Positions 17,604 to 26,169 of a stretch of DNA of 64,000 bases are shown here, one piece after another. The stretch is from contig NZ_JAKNQQ010000002.1 in the NCBI RefSeq assembly GCF_022662475.1, forward strand, positions 124,001 to 188,000, written 5' to 3'. The notes beneath the pieces are model-generated. The model had not been told where the DNA came from. It searched no databases and worked only from the letters and a program-made list of their open reading frames with translations. How positions within the stretch are numbered: the first letter of the stretch is position 1; every line of letters begins with the position of its first letter. This stretch comes from Sphingomonas sp. TREG-RG-20F-R18-01 (GTDB lineage Bacteria; Pseudomonadota; Alphaproteobacteria; Sphingomonadales; Sphingomonadaceae). The position numbers and the translations under genes were made by a program.

Positions 17604-17885
17604 GGAAACCTCGTCATCTGGAAAGGGGGGGCGATCGTTCGCGTTGTCGACTCGATCGCGGGGGTAACGAAGCAGGCGCCGTTGAGTGCCGTCGATCGCG
17701 ACACCCGGCACGAAAACGCGGGAAAATGCGGCCCACCGTCCGCTTTCGGCGACGAGCGGCCGATCGCGCCGTCGAAGCTGCGCATGGCGACGCCGCGACT
17801 GGGGAAAATCCGGCCTATCCGTGCATTTGGCGCCACCCGCCCCCACATCGGTCATCGACAACCCTAAAGCCCCGGGCGGTGCAGC

Positions 17886-18533
17886 ATGCCAAAGCCGATG
17901 AAGATCGATTTCGTTTCCGACGTTTCCTGCCCGTGGTGCATCATCGGATTGCGCGGGCTGGAGCAGGCGCTCGAGCGGACCCGCGACCTGGTCGACGCCG
18001 ACATCACTTTCCAGCCGTTCGAGCTGAACCCGCAAATGGGCAAGGCCGGCCAGAATATCGGCGAGCATATCGCCGAGAAATATGGCGCGACGCCGGAACA
18101 GTCCGCCGCCAACCGCGCCACGATCCGCCAGCGCGCCGCCGATCTCGGCTTCACCATGGCGATGTCCGACACGAGCCGGATCTACAACACCTTCGATGCA
18201 CATCGGCTGCTGCATTGGGCTGAGGAAGAGGGGAAGCAGGCTGCGCTGAAACATGCGCTGTTCGACGCCTATTTCACCAACCAGCAAGATCCGTCCGACC
18301 CCGCGGTGCTGGTCGCGGTGGCCGAGACGGTCGGCCTCGACCCGGTGCAGGCCGCCGAGATCCCGGCGAGCGACCGCTATGCCGCCGAGGTCCGCGCCGC
18401 CGAGCAGCTGTGGCAATCGCGCGGCATCCACGCGGTGCCGGCGATCGTCATCAACGACCGCCACCTGATCTCGGGTGGCCAACCCCCCGAAGCCTTCGAA
18501 CGCGCGATTCGCGAGATCGCCGCCACGGGCTGA
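17886..18533 (+). CDS. DsbA-family oxidoreductase, FrnE-like
   Basis: This 215-residue protein has the thioredoxin-fold active site Cys-Pro-Trp-Cys at residues 15-18. It also has a helical insert and the cis-Pro loop 'GIHAVPAIVIND', typical of FrnE. It lacks a signal peptide, so it acts in the cytoplasm, where FrnE-type proteins have thiol oxidoreductase activity linked to oxidative stress. An alternative start is the Met at residue 5. It stands alone between a divergent dehydrogenase and the convergent rsgA. Confidence 0.88.
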   Translation: MPKPMKIDFVSDVSCPWCIIGLRGLEQALERTRDLVDADITFQPFELNPQMGKAGQNIGEHIAEKYGATPEQSAANRATIRQRAADLGFTMAMSDTSRIYNTFDAHRLLHWAEEEGKQAALKHALFDAYFTNQQDPSDPAVLVAVAETVGLDPVQAAEIPASDRYAAEVRAAEQLWQSRGIHAVPAIVINDRHLISGGQPPEAFERAIREIAATG

Positions 18534-18558
18534 CCGGCAGTCCGGCGGGCGACGGTCC

Positions 18559-19557
18559 TCAGCGCGGCCGTCGCTTCGCCATCCGGGAGGCGTTGGCGCT
18601 TTCCTCCGCCGCGAGTTTGCGCCAGCTAGCGAACCGTTCCGCCGTCAGCGTTCCGTCGGCGATCCCTGCACGAACCGCACAGCCGGGTTCGACCCCATGC
18701 GAGCAGTCCGCGAACCGGCAATCCTGCGCGGCGGCCGCAAAATCGTCGAAGACCTCGGCGATCCCCGCGGCCGCCTCGGCCAGTTGCAGCTCGCGCATGC
18801 CGGGCAAGTCGAGCAGCCAGCCCCCCTGCTCCAGCCGGTGCATCTCGCGGACGGTGGTGGTGTGGCGGCCGGTTCCGTCGGCGGCGCGCACCGCCTGGGT
18901 CTCGATGCTGTCGGAGCCGCGCAACGTGTTGACGAGCGTCGACTTGCCGACGCCCGAGGATCCCAGCAGCGCAACGGTCCGACCAAAGCCGCACCATCTG
19001 GCCAACCGTGCCACGTCGGACGGATCACGACCGTTGACCGTTTCCACCTGCAAGCCCGGTTCGATCGCACGCGCGGCGTCGGCGAAGACGTCCGGCGCCT
19101 CTGCCAGATCGGCCTTGGTCAGCACCACGACCGCCGGGACGCCCACCTCGCGCGCGAGCACCAGATAGCGTTCGAGCCGCGCGACGCTGAAGTCCTGATT
19201 GCAGGACGCGACCAGAAACACCGTATCGACATTGGCGGCGATCATCTGTTCCCGGGTCGGATCGCCCGGCGCACGCCGCTTGAACAGGTTGGTCCGTTGC
19301 AGGACGCGATGCGGCAGCCCCGTTTCCCGGTCGATCAGCAGCCAGTCGCCGACCGTCGGATGGTCATCGGACGGCGTCGCGCCGGGGATGTGCGGGGTGA
19401 CGAACTGCGTCGCGGCGGGGCCCATAACCGCGATCTTGCCGCGATGGACCGCCATCACGCGCACGGGCTCATAGTGCAAAAGCTCCGCCGCGGTCGTCTG
19501 GCCGCTGAAATGGGCGTTCCAGCCGAGCTCGTCCAAGGTCGCGCCGGTCGATGTCAT
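18559..19557 (-). CDS. rsgA: Ribosome small-subunit-dependent GTPase RsgA
   Basis: This 332-residue circularly permuted GTPase carries G4 ('VLTKADL') before G1 ('GSSGVGKST') and G3 ('LDLPGM'). The C-terminal zinc motif reads 'CRFADCSHGVEPGCAV'. An OB-fold precedes the GTPase. RsgA checks late 30S subunit maturation. The ATG at 19557 begins 'MTSTGATLDELGW', and a longer start at 19602 would add 15 Arg/Pro-rich residues. It lies 28 bp downstream of the L,D-transpeptidase gene on the same strand, so the two may be co-transcribed. Confidence 0.93.
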   Translation of the reverse strand: MTSTGATLDELGWNAHFSGQTTAAELLHYEPVRVMAVHRGKIAVMGPAATQFVTPHIPGATPSDDHPTVGDWLLIDRETGLPHRVLQRTNLFKRRAPGDPTREQMIAANVDTVFLVASCNQDFSVARLERYLVLAREVGVPAVVVLTKADLAEAPDVFADAARAIEPGLQVETVNGRDPSDVARLARWCGFGRTVALLGSSGVGKSTLVNTLRGSDSIETQAVRAADGTGRHTTTVREMHRLEQGGWLLDLPGMRELQLAEAAAGIAEVFDDFAAAAQDCRFADCSHGVEPGCAVRAGIADGTLTAERFASWRKLAAEESANASRMAKRRPR

Positions 19558-19585
19558 AGGGCGGATGCAGTCTCTGGGTCGAACG

Positions 19586-20419
19586 TCACCCCGCGGCGGC
19601 ACCGTTCAGATACGGAAGCAGGCGTACGCGCGGGAAAACGGTGTCGAGCGGTTTGGAATCGGGAAGGATATAGACCACGCCGCCCTTCTTGAGGAGCAGC
19701 GGGCGCAATTGTTTCGTATAGAAGCGGGTACCCACGTTGATGCATCCGAAACTGATCCGGTTGTCATCCGGGGTCGGCGATAGCAGCCGCGCGACGCGAT
19801 GTTCCTGCTTGTGCGTGGTGATCACCGCATGCAGCGCGACCGAATTGGCATAATCGACCCACAGCACGCGCTGCTGCCCGAAGGCGCGACCGAATTTCGC
19901 GACGAACCGGCCGGCCGGCGTGGTCCGTTCGGCAGGTCCGATGTCGGACAGATTCTTGGCACCCACCCCGGGGGACGAATCATCGCCCACGCCGATACCG
20001 AGCAGAACCGGCGTTTCCCCGACGAATTGGCCGTCCGCCGTGAACAGCGACAGCGACGCTGCCTGCTTGTCGATCACGATATAGGGCAGCGCGCCATTGT
20101 CATGCTCCGACGCCACCCAGGCGATCACGCGCCGCGCCGCCTCGGACCGCTCCGGCTCGGGGACCGGAACCGCATCCGCAGGTTTTGGCGCGACGGCGGT
20201 TTTCGTCTTCGCCTTTGATTTTGCCTTTGGCTTGGTTGCGGTCCTTGCAGCGGGCGCAGCCTTGCCGGAGCGTTGCTGCGATGGCGTCGCGGCCTTCCCC
20301 GATGCCTGGACCAAAACCTTGGCGGACAGCGGCGCGGGGCTCACCGGAAGGGCGGTCAGCGCCAGCAAAAACGTCGCGGCCACGCCCATACGGCAACCGA
20401 CAGGGAACAGGCTGGTCAT
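19586..20419 (-). CDS. L,D-transpeptidase (YkuD-like) with Ala/Lys-rich linker
   Basis: This 277-residue secreted protein has a signal peptide (hydrophobic 'GVAATFLLALTALPVSPAPLSA'), a Lys/Ala-rich linker and a YkuD-like domain. The domain's catalytic signature is 'SFGCINVG', with the histidine segment 'VALHAVITTH' before it. Such enzymes make 3-3 cross-links in peptidoglycan or attach proteins to it. The start at 20419 is chosen because the upstream 52 residues of the open frame are Arg/His-rich and would bury the signal peptide. The first promoter elements probably lie in the 290-bp gap to the fadR-like gene. Confidence 0.85.
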   Translation of the reverse strand: MTSLFPVGCRMGVAATFLLALTALPVSPAPLSAKVLVQASGKAATPSQQRSGKAAPAARTATKPKAKSKAKTKTAVAPKPADAVPVPEPERSEAARRVIAWVASEHDNGALPYIVIDKQAASLSLFTADGQFVGETPVLLGIGVGDDSSPGVGAKNLSDIGPAERTTPAGRFVAKFGRAFGQQRVLWVDYANSVALHAVITTHKQEHRVARLLSPTPDDNRISFGCINVGTRFYTKQLRPLLLKKGGVVYILPDSKPLDTVFPRVRLLPYLNGAAAG

Positions 20420-20556
20420 CACGACGGCCTTGTTCACCAATGCCCGCCACCAATGCAAGCACCTTGCAACGATGCGAGCCCTTACCGCGTCGATGTGAAC
20501 GGATCGCCGCCTGCCGCATCGCGTCCGCCACGCAGGCCCATCGAGCATGTGTAATT

Positions 20557-20567
20557 GTGGTCGGGCC
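20557..20567. promoter_or_regulatory. Candidate FadR-family operator upstream of the GntR-type gene
   Basis: TGGTCGGGCCA is a near palindrome that fits the TNGTNNNACNA pattern of FadR-subfamily GntR regulators at all but one informative position. It lies 143 bp before the regulator start. A separate 8-bp inverted repeat (CGCACGCC/GGCGTGCG, 20608-20635) lies between. Autoregulation is inference. Confidence 0.35.
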
Positions 20568-20709
20568 ACCGGCAAAGCTATTGTAAGACATTTGTTTGCG
20601 CAACGGTCGCACGCCTGTACAACGACTGGCGTGCGCCCGGCTCGAACGGGCGGTATGCGCTGGGGATCGCGGACGGATCCGCCCGCGGGACAAGCAAACG
20701 AGGACGTTG

Positions 20710-21456
20710 ATGAGCGTGGCTGAAGGCGGCGGGAAGTTATACCGCAAGATCGTACAGGCGATCCTCGCCGATATCGCGAGCGGGGCCTTCCCGGTCGGCT
20801 CCCGGCTCCCGGCCGAGCGCGATCTGACCGACCGCTTTCAGGTCAGTCGTCCGACCATCCGCGAGGCGATGATCGCGCTCGAGATGAAGGGCCTGGTCGA
20901 GGCGCGCAAGGGGTCCGGGGTGTTCGTGCTGGCGTCGTCGACGGTCGACGAAGACAAGGAACTCGACATCGGCGCATTCGAGATTACCGAGGCGCGCCGC
21001 CTGCTCGAAGGGGAGGTGGCCGCGGTCGCCGCGACCGAAATCGGCGAGGAGCAGCTCGAGGAATTGCGCGGCCTGCTCGCGCAGATGGCGCAGGAGGATA
21101 CCGCCGCCGCCGAAGCGGCCGATCGCCGTTTCCATATCGCGATCGCGGAAGCGACCGGCAACGCCGTCATCATCTCCGCGGTCACCGACTTCTGGGACAT
21201 GCGGTTCCGATCGCCGCTGGCGCGCGAAGTGCTGGTGAAGGCGGGCAGCCTGGGGACGGACAACCGCATGGCGGAACACGGCCGGATCCTGAGCGCGCTC
21301 GAGGCACGATCCCCGACCGACGCGCGCAACGCGATGCGCGATCACCTCGCGCGGTTGATCGATCATCTGCTGGATGTCACCGAGACCGAAGCCGTCGAGC
21401 GCGCGCGGGCGGAAACGAGCCAGCGCCGCCGCGCTCTGGCACGCCGGTCGGTCTGA
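20710..21456 (+). CDS. FadR-subfamily GntR regulator, probable hexuronate regulator
   Basis: This 248-residue protein has an N-terminal winged helix ('SRLPAERDLTDRFQVSRPTIREA', split across residues ~35-57) and an all-helical C-terminal FCD domain. The FCD metal/ligand histidines are in 'RRFHIAIA' and 'MAEHGRI'. FCD regulators release DNA on binding sugar acids or other carboxylates. It lies directly before uxuA and an ExuT-like transporter, so a UxuR/ExuR-like role is likely. The ATG at 20710 was chosen because the upstream frame is Arg-rich and non-homologous. Confidence 0.88.
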   Translation: MSVAEGGGKLYRKIVQAILADIASGAFPVGSRLPAERDLTDRFQVSRPTIREAMIALEMKGLVEARKGSGVFVLASSTVDEDKELDIGAFEITEARRLLEGEVAAVAATEIGEEQLEELRGLLAQMAQEDTAAAEAADRRFHIAIAEATGNAVIISAVTDFWDMRFRSPLAREVLVKAGSLGTDNRMAEHGRILSALEARSPTDARNAMRDHLARLIDHLLDVTETEAVERARAETSQRRRALARRSV

Positions 21457-21515
21457 CGCGCGATCGGCGATGTGACGAGGGCCACCCGGGAACATTGGAC
21501 TGAAACCGTCCGGAG

Positions 21516-21552
21516 TGGCCTTACCAATCTCTAGCATCTGGTCTATCAATTT
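21516..21552. promoter_or_regulatory. Two candidate operators for the hexuronate regulator
   Basis: TGGCCTTACCA (21516-21526) and CATCTGGTCTATCAATTT (21535-21552) are imperfect palindromes with TTGGT/ACCAA-like half-sites, 8 bp apart, 70-106 bp before uxuA. They resemble sites of FadR-family hexuronate regulators such as UxuR. The match is by eye and the bound factor is inferred from context. Confidence 0.45.
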
Positions 21553-21621
21553 ACAGGCTGCTAGACCTCGTCCGCCGCGACGGCGCGGCACGGGCCACGA
21601 CGGCGAAAGGAACGCGCGACG

Positions 21622-22812
21622 GTGTTGATGACGCAGACGATGCGCTGGTTCGGCGCGGCCGACCCGGTACGCTTGCGGGATATCCGGCAAGCCGGCGCAA
21701 CCGGGATCGTAACCGCGCTCCACGACATCCCCAACGGCGACATCTGGCCGCAGGAAGCGATCATCGCGCGTAAGCAGGAGATCGAAGCCGCTGGGCTGGT
21801 CTGGTCCGTGGTGGAAAGCCTGCCCGTCCATGATGCGATCAAGACGCGCGGGCCCGACTGGCAGGCCCTGATCGACCGGTATCGGGAAAGCCTCGTCCAC
21901 CTCGCGGCGTGCGGCATCGGCGTCGTGACCTACAATTTCATGCCCCTGCTCGACTGGACGCGAACCGACCTTGCCTGGGCAATGCCCGATGGCGCGCGCG
22001 CGCTGCGCTTCGAACTGACCGCCGCGGCGGTCTTCGACCTCCATATCCTGCGCCGTCCCGGGGCGGAGCGCGATTACACCTGCGCGTTGCGCGACGCCGC
22101 CGCGCACCGGTTCGAACAGATGACCGATTCCGAGCGCGCGCAGCTCGAGCAGACGATCATCGCCGGGCTGCCGGGCAGCGAGGAGACCTTCACGATCGAT
22201 CGCTTCCGGGACGCGCTGCGACAGTATGACGGGGTCGATGCCGATGCGCTGCGCGCCAATCATGTCGCGTTCCTGCAAGCGGTCTGTCCGCTGGCGGACG
22301 AACTCGGCATCCAGCTCGTCGTCCATCCCGACGATCCGCCCTTCCCCCTGTTCGGCCTGCCCCGCGTGGTCAGTACCGAGGACGATCTTGCCCGGTTGTT
22401 CCGGCTGGTGCCCAATCGATCCAACGGGCTATGCTTCTGCGCCGGGTCGCTGGGCGTCCGCGCGGCTAACGATCTGCCGGGGATGATCGACCGGCTCGGG
22501 GACCGGATCGGGTTCCTGCATCTGCGCTCGGTCCAGCGCGAGCCGGACGATGCCTTCCACGAGGCGGCGCATCTCGAAGGCAACGCAGACATGGTGGCGC
22601 TGGTCGCCGCGATCCACGCGCTGCAGACGCGCGAGGACCGCTCGATCCCGATGCGCCCCGATCACGGCCACCAGATGCTGGACGACCTGACCAAGCAGAC
22701 CCTTCCCGGCTATTCGCTGCTCGGCCGGATGCGCGGTCTGGCCGAATTGCGCGGGCTGGAGCGGGGCATTGCGCATGCCACGCGTACCTTCGCCGACGCC
22801 ACCCGCCCCTGA
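21622..22812 (+). CDS. uxuA: Mannonate dehydratase
   Basis: This 396-residue TIM-barrel enzyme dehydrates D-mannonate to 2-keto-3-deoxy-D-gluconate in glucuronate breakdown. It has 'MRWFGAADPVRL..IRQAGATGIVTALHDIP' (read in two parts), 'HPDDPP', 'GLCFCAGSLG' and the C-terminal 'RPDHGHQMLDD', all UxuA hallmarks including the metal ligands His and Cys. The GTG at 21622 is preferred because AAAGGAA lies 9 nt upstream. ATG 21628 would be 15 nt away. It is followed after 107 bp by the transporter gene. Confidence 0.93.
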   Translation: MLMTQTMRWFGAADPVRLRDIRQAGATGIVTALHDIPNGDIWPQEAIIARKQEIEAAGLVWSVVESLPVHDAIKTRGPDWQALIDRYRESLVHLAACGIGVVTYNFMPLLDWTRTDLAWAMPDGARALRFELTAAAVFDLHILRRPGAERDYTCALRDAAAHRFEQMTDSERAQLEQTIIAGLPGSEETFTIDRFRDALRQYDGVDADALRANHVAFLQAVCPLADELGIQLVVHPDDPPFPLFGLPRVVSTEDDLARLFRLVPNRSNGLCFCAGSLGVRAANDLPGMIDRLGDRIGFLHLRSVQREPDDAFHEAAHLEGNADMVALVAAIHALQTREDRSIPMRPDHGHQMLDDLTKQTLPGYSLLGRMRGLAELRGLERGIAHATRTFADATRP

Positions 22813-22919
22813 CCGACACCGGACCGCCGTCTTTCTTGCGCCGGTCGAACCGAACCGGCGCATCGCCGGACGGACCAACGAGACGACACGCCAAACGACA
22901 ACCCTGGGGGAGAGTGATC

Positions 22920-24281
22920 GTGGACGGTGCGACAGGAGCGGCGGGACCGGACCCCATGCGATCAGGTCCCACGCGATCGGGCGGCACCGTGCGCTGGGGG
23001 ATCTGCGCGCTGCTCTTCTTTGCGACGACGATCAACTACATCGATCGGCAGGTGATCGGCATCCTCAAGCCCACGTTGCAGGGGGATCTCGGATGGTCGG
23101 AGGACGATTATGGCATGATCGTCTTCTGGTTCCAGGCAGCCTATGCGGTCGGCCTGCTGATATGTGGACCGGTGATCGACCGTATCGGTTCCAGACTTGG
23201 CTATGCCGCAGCGATCACCGTGTGGAGCGTTGCGGCCTTGGCCCATGCGCTGGTGCGCAGTCCCGGCGGGTTCGCGATGGCGCGGTTCGCGTTGGGGCTT
23301 GGGGAAGCGGGGAACTTCCCGGCGGCGATCAAATCGGTCGCGGAATGGTTCCCGAGGAGGGAGCGCGCGCTTGCCGCGGGAATCCTCAACGCCGGCGCGA
23401 ACGTGGGGGCGATCGCAACGCCGATCATCGTTCCGGGAATCGCGCTGCACTACGGATGGCAGGCGGCCTTCATCGGGACGGGCCTGCTCGGCTTTCTCTG
23501 GCTCGCCGCATGGCTGGTCTTCTATCGCGCGCCGCACCGCCATCCGCACGTCTCTGCGCAGGAACTGGCCTATATCGGCGCGGACCAGGAAACGGCGGCG
23601 GGCACGGCGCCGATTTCCTGGGCGCGGCTTTTCCGGCATCGCGCGACCTGGTCGTTCGTCTGCGCGAAATTCCTGACCGATCCGGTCTGGTATCTGTTCC
23701 TGTTCTGGCTGCCCGACTTCTTCGCCAAGCGGCACGGGCTTGACCTCAAGACGTTCGGGCCACCGCTGATCGCGGTCTATCTGCTCGCCGACGTCGGCAG
23801 TATCGGCGGGGGCTGGCTGTCATCGGCGCTGATCCAGCGCGGTTTCAGCATCAACGCCGGGCGCAAGCTGGCATTGCTCGCCTGTGCCGTCGCCGTGCTG
23901 CCCATCATGGTCGCGAGTAGCGTGTCCAGCCTGCCCGCCGCCGTCGCCATCATCGGGCTCGCCGCCGCCGCGCACCAGGGGTGGTCCTCCAATCTCTACA
24001 CCATGGTGTCCGATACCTTCCCCAAGAGCGCCGTCGCCTCGGTGATGGGGATCGGCGGAGCGGCGGGTGCGATCGGCGGGATGATCATGGCACGCTATGT
24101 CGGGCATGTGCTGGAGACGGTGGGCAGCTACACGCCCGTGTTCGTCTGGGCAGGCACGGCTTATCTGCTCGCGCTGGCGATCGTGCATGTCCTCGTGCCC
24201 CGTCTGGACACGGCGGCGGTGCCCGCAGACATACCCCGGGCGATGCAGGCGTCGAGCAGCGGCGTCCGTGATCAACGTTAG
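22920..24281 (+). CDS. exuT: MFS hexuronate transporter, ExuT-like
   Basis: This 453-residue major facilitator protein has about 12 membrane helices. The conserved beginning 'TTINYIDRQVIGIL' and the loop motif 'DRIGSRLGYAAAI' place it in the anion:cation symporter family with ExuT. The GTG at 22920 lies 8 nt after GGGGGA and is preferred over in-frame Met codons further in. With uxuA and the FadR-like regulator it should import hexuronates such as glucuronate or galacturonate with protons. The exact substrate is inferred from neighbours. Confidence 0.87.
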   Translation: MDGATGAAGPDPMRSGPTRSGGTVRWGICALLFFATTINYIDRQVIGILKPTLQGDLGWSEDDYGMIVFWFQAAYAVGLLICGPVIDRIGSRLGYAAAITVWSVAALAHALVRSPGGFAMARFALGLGEAGNFPAAIKSVAEWFPRRERALAAGILNAGANVGAIATPIIVPGIALHYGWQAAFIGTGLLGFLWLAAWLVFYRAPHRHPHVSAQELAYIGADQETAAGTAPISWARLFRHRATWSFVCAKFLTDPVWYLFLFWLPDFFAKRHGLDLKTFGPPLIAVYLLADVGSIGGGWLSSALIQRGFSINAGRKLALLACAVAVLPIMVASSVSSLPAAVAIIGLAAAAHQGWSSNLYTMVSDTFPKSAVASVMGIGGAAGAIGGMIMARYVGHVLETVGSYTPVFVWAGTAYLLALAIVHVLVPRLDTAAVPADIPRAMQASSSGVRDQR

Positions 24282-24290
24282 GCTGGATGG

Positions 24291-24306
24291 TGCGACCTCG
24301 GTCGCA
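24291..24306. terminator. Short hairpin after exuT
   Basis: TGCGAC and GTCGCA form a 6-bp stem with a 4-nt loop 9 bp after the exuT stop. No T-tract follows. A second small hairpin (CTTTCC/GGAAAG, 24316-24330) lies just beyond the 3' end of the minus-strand tRNA. Confidence 0.35.
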
Positions 24307-24332
24307 GGTGGCAGACTTTCCACGGGAAAGAC

Positions 24333-24407
24333 TGGAGCGGGCGAAGGGATTCGAACCCTCGACCCCAACCTTGGCAAGGTTGTGCTCTACCCCTGAGCTA
24401 CGCCCGC
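24333..24407 (-). tRNA. tRNA-Gly (GCC anticodon)
   Basis: The minus strand reads GCGGGCG at the 5' acceptor arm and CGCCCGC-T-CCA at the 3' end, giving seven perfect acceptor pairs and an encoded CCA. The D-arm has 'GCTC..GAGC', the anticodon loop is TTGCCAA with anticodon GCC, and the T-arm contains 'GGTTCGAATCC'. The length is 75 nt. It decodes GGC and GGU, the main glycine codons in this GC-rich genome. Confidence 0.97.
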
Positions 24408-24571
24408 TCTGGCGCCATGTGCCGGACTGTGGAGCCCGGCGGGTAGGGGGGGGCCTCTAACACCGGGTCGGCAGGTCGGCAAGCCTCTTTTCGCACTTTG
24501 ATGAAAAGGGTTGGCTTGTTGCCCCTCGCCCCCACATAAGACGCAACGATCCGCAGACATTGGAGCATCTC

Positions 24572-25483
24572 TTGGCGACCCTGGGAATGAGCGCAGCCGA
24601 ACGCGACGCGGTGGAGGCATTCCGCCGCGACGTGGTCGAACCGTCGATGACCAAGCTGGTGATCATCGATTTCTGGGCGGAATGGTGCGGCCCGTGCAAG
24701 GCGCTGACCCCGGTGCTCGAAAAGGTCGCCGCGGCTTATGCCGACAAGGGCGTGGTGCTCGCCAAGGTCGATACCGACAAGAACCAGTTCATCGCCGCGC
24801 AATTTCAGATCAAGTCGATCCCGACCGTCTATGCGATGTTCCAGGGCCAGCTCGTTGCCGACCTGACCCCGGCACGGACCGAATCGGCCTTGAAGACGAT
24901 GCTCGATCAATTGCTCAAGCAATTGCCGATCGAGACCGAAGCCGCGCAGGGCGAGGCCGAGATCGAGCCGCTGATCGCGATGGGCGAGGAAGCGCTGGCC
25001 GAGGGCGATGCCGATCGCGCCGCCGGAATCTTCCGGCAGATCGCCGAGGTCGCGCCGGATCACCCCGCGGTCAACGCGGGCTTCGTCCGCGCGCTGGTGG
25101 CCGCAGGCGAGATCGAGGCGGCGCAGGAGCACCTCGCCGCGATGCCCGAGGACACCGCCAGGCATCCCGAGATCGAACGCGCGCGCGCCGCGCTGGCGCT
25201 GGCGCAGGATGCGACGCCGGTCGATGACCTTGCCGGGCTCGCCGCCGAGGTCGCCGCCAATCCGGGCGACTTCGACAAGCGGTTCGCACTCGCCAACGGC
25301 CAGATGGCGGCGAACGACCGCGATGCCGCCGCGACGACGCTGCTCGCGATGATCGCCGAGGATCGCGCGTGGAACGAGGGGGCGGCCCGCGCGCAGTTGC
25401 TCAAGCTGTTCGAGGTCGTCGGGCTTGAGGACCCGTGGGTCTCGGCGCAACGCCGCAAGCTCTCCGCGATCCTGTTCGGATGA
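24572..25483 (+). CDS. cnoX: Thioredoxin-like co-chaperone with TPR region (CnoX/YbbN family)
   Basis: The protein (~303 residues) has an N-terminal thioredoxin domain with 'FWAEWCGPCKAL' and cis-Pro 'IKSIPTVYAM'. A C-terminal helical TPR-like half ('GDADRAAGIFRQIAEVAPDHP') follows. CnoX-type holdases protect clients under oxidative stress and hand them to chaperonins. TTG at 24572 lies 6 nt after GGAG and is my choice. TTG 24560 and ATG 24587 are alternatives. The stop overlaps the next start (ATGA), so it is coupled with the Lon-N protein, a second protein-quality gene. Confidence 0.88.
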   Translation: MATLGMSAAERDAVEAFRRDVVEPSMTKLVIIDFWAEWCGPCKALTPVLEKVAAAYADKGVVLAKVDTDKNQFIAAQFQIKSIPTVYAMFQGQLVADLTPARTESALKTMLDQLLKQLPIETEAAQGEAEIEPLIAMGEEALAEGDADRAAGIFRQIAEVAPDHPAVNAGFVRALVAAGEIEAAQEHLAAMPEDTARHPEIERARAALALAQDATPVDDLAGLAAEVAANPGDFDKRFALANGQMAANDRDAAATTLLAMIAEDRAWNEGAARAQLLKLFEVVGLEDPWVSAQRRKLSAILFG

Positions 25484-26106
25484 CGATCACCCGCCTCTCG
25501 ATCTTTCCGCTGCCGGGCGCGTTGCTGTTCCCGGGAATGCATCTGCCGCTCCACATCTTCGAGCCGCGCTATCGGGCTATGATTTCGGACGCGATGGCGC
25601 GCGACCGGCGGATCGGGATGGTCCAGCCGCGCCCCAACGTGCCTGCGCGGCCCGACAAGCCTTTGCTGTTCGACATCGGCTGCGTCGGCAAGATCGCCGA
25701 GTTCGAGGCGAGTGAGGACGGGCGCTACAATCTGATCCTCGAGGGGCTGTCGCTGTTCCGCATCGTGCGCGAGCTCGATGTCCCGACCGCGTTTCGCCAG
25801 GTCGAGGCGGAACTGATCCCCTCCCCCGAATCGCCCGAGGTCCTGTCGTTGTCGCGGCGCGCGGCGCTGGAGAGTGAATCGCGGGCGTTTGCCGATTCGC
25901 AAGGGTATGCGGTCGACTGGGATGCGGTGACGCGGCTCGACGACGAGGCTTTGGTCAACGGCATCGCGCAAATCGCACCGTTCGACGTCGCGGCCAAGCA
26001 AGCACTGCTCGAGGCCGGGCGGATCGAGGAACGCGCCGAGCTGATCATCCAGCTGATGCAGTTCTTCGGACGGCATGACGGCGAGGATTCGGTGACGCTG
26101 CAATAG
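25480..26106 (+). CDS. Lon substrate-binding-domain protein
   Basis: This 208-residue protein consists only of a Lon N-terminal (LAN/PUA-like) domain. It starts with 'LSIFPLPGALLFPGMHLPLHIFEPRY' features (hydrophobic strand, then the 'HIFEPRYR' signature) and has no AAA+ or protease part. Stand-alone versions are common in alphaproteobacteria and are thought to bind unfolded proteins, though this is not proven. It overlaps the CnoX-like gene by ATGA. Confidence 0.85.
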   Translation: MTITRLSIFPLPGALLFPGMHLPLHIFEPRYRAMISDAMARDRRIGMVQPRPNVPARPDKPLLFDIGCVGKIAEFEASEDGRYNLILEGLSLFRIVRELDVPTAFRQVEAELIPSPESPEVLSLSRRAALESESRAFADSQGYAVDWDAVTRLDDEALVNGIAQIAPFDVAAKQALLEAGRIEERAELIIQLMQFFGRHDGEDSVTLQ

Positions 26107-26133
26107 GCTCCGATGCTTGAACTCTTCTCCTGA

Positions 26134-26149
26134 TGTGTATAAATACACA
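26134..26149. promoter_or_regulatory. Palindrome over the hicB promoter
   Basis: TGTGTA and TACACA flank TAAA in a perfect 6-bp inverted repeat ending 20 bp before hicB. TATAAA at 26138-26143 inside it fits a -10 box, with TTGAAC at 26117-26122 as a possible -35 box (15-bp spacer). HicB proteins with a C-terminal DNA-binding domain repress their own promoters, so this is a probable operator. Confidence 0.6.
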
Positions 26150-26169
26150 CAGATAGTAGAGGTGTTTCG

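Noticed and set aside
20608..20635. Inverted repeat CGCACGCC/GGCGTGCG as an RNA gene or terminator
   Set aside because: It is a simple 8-bp pair in a promoter region without flanking T-tract or conserved RNA features. It was mentioned under the operator entry only.
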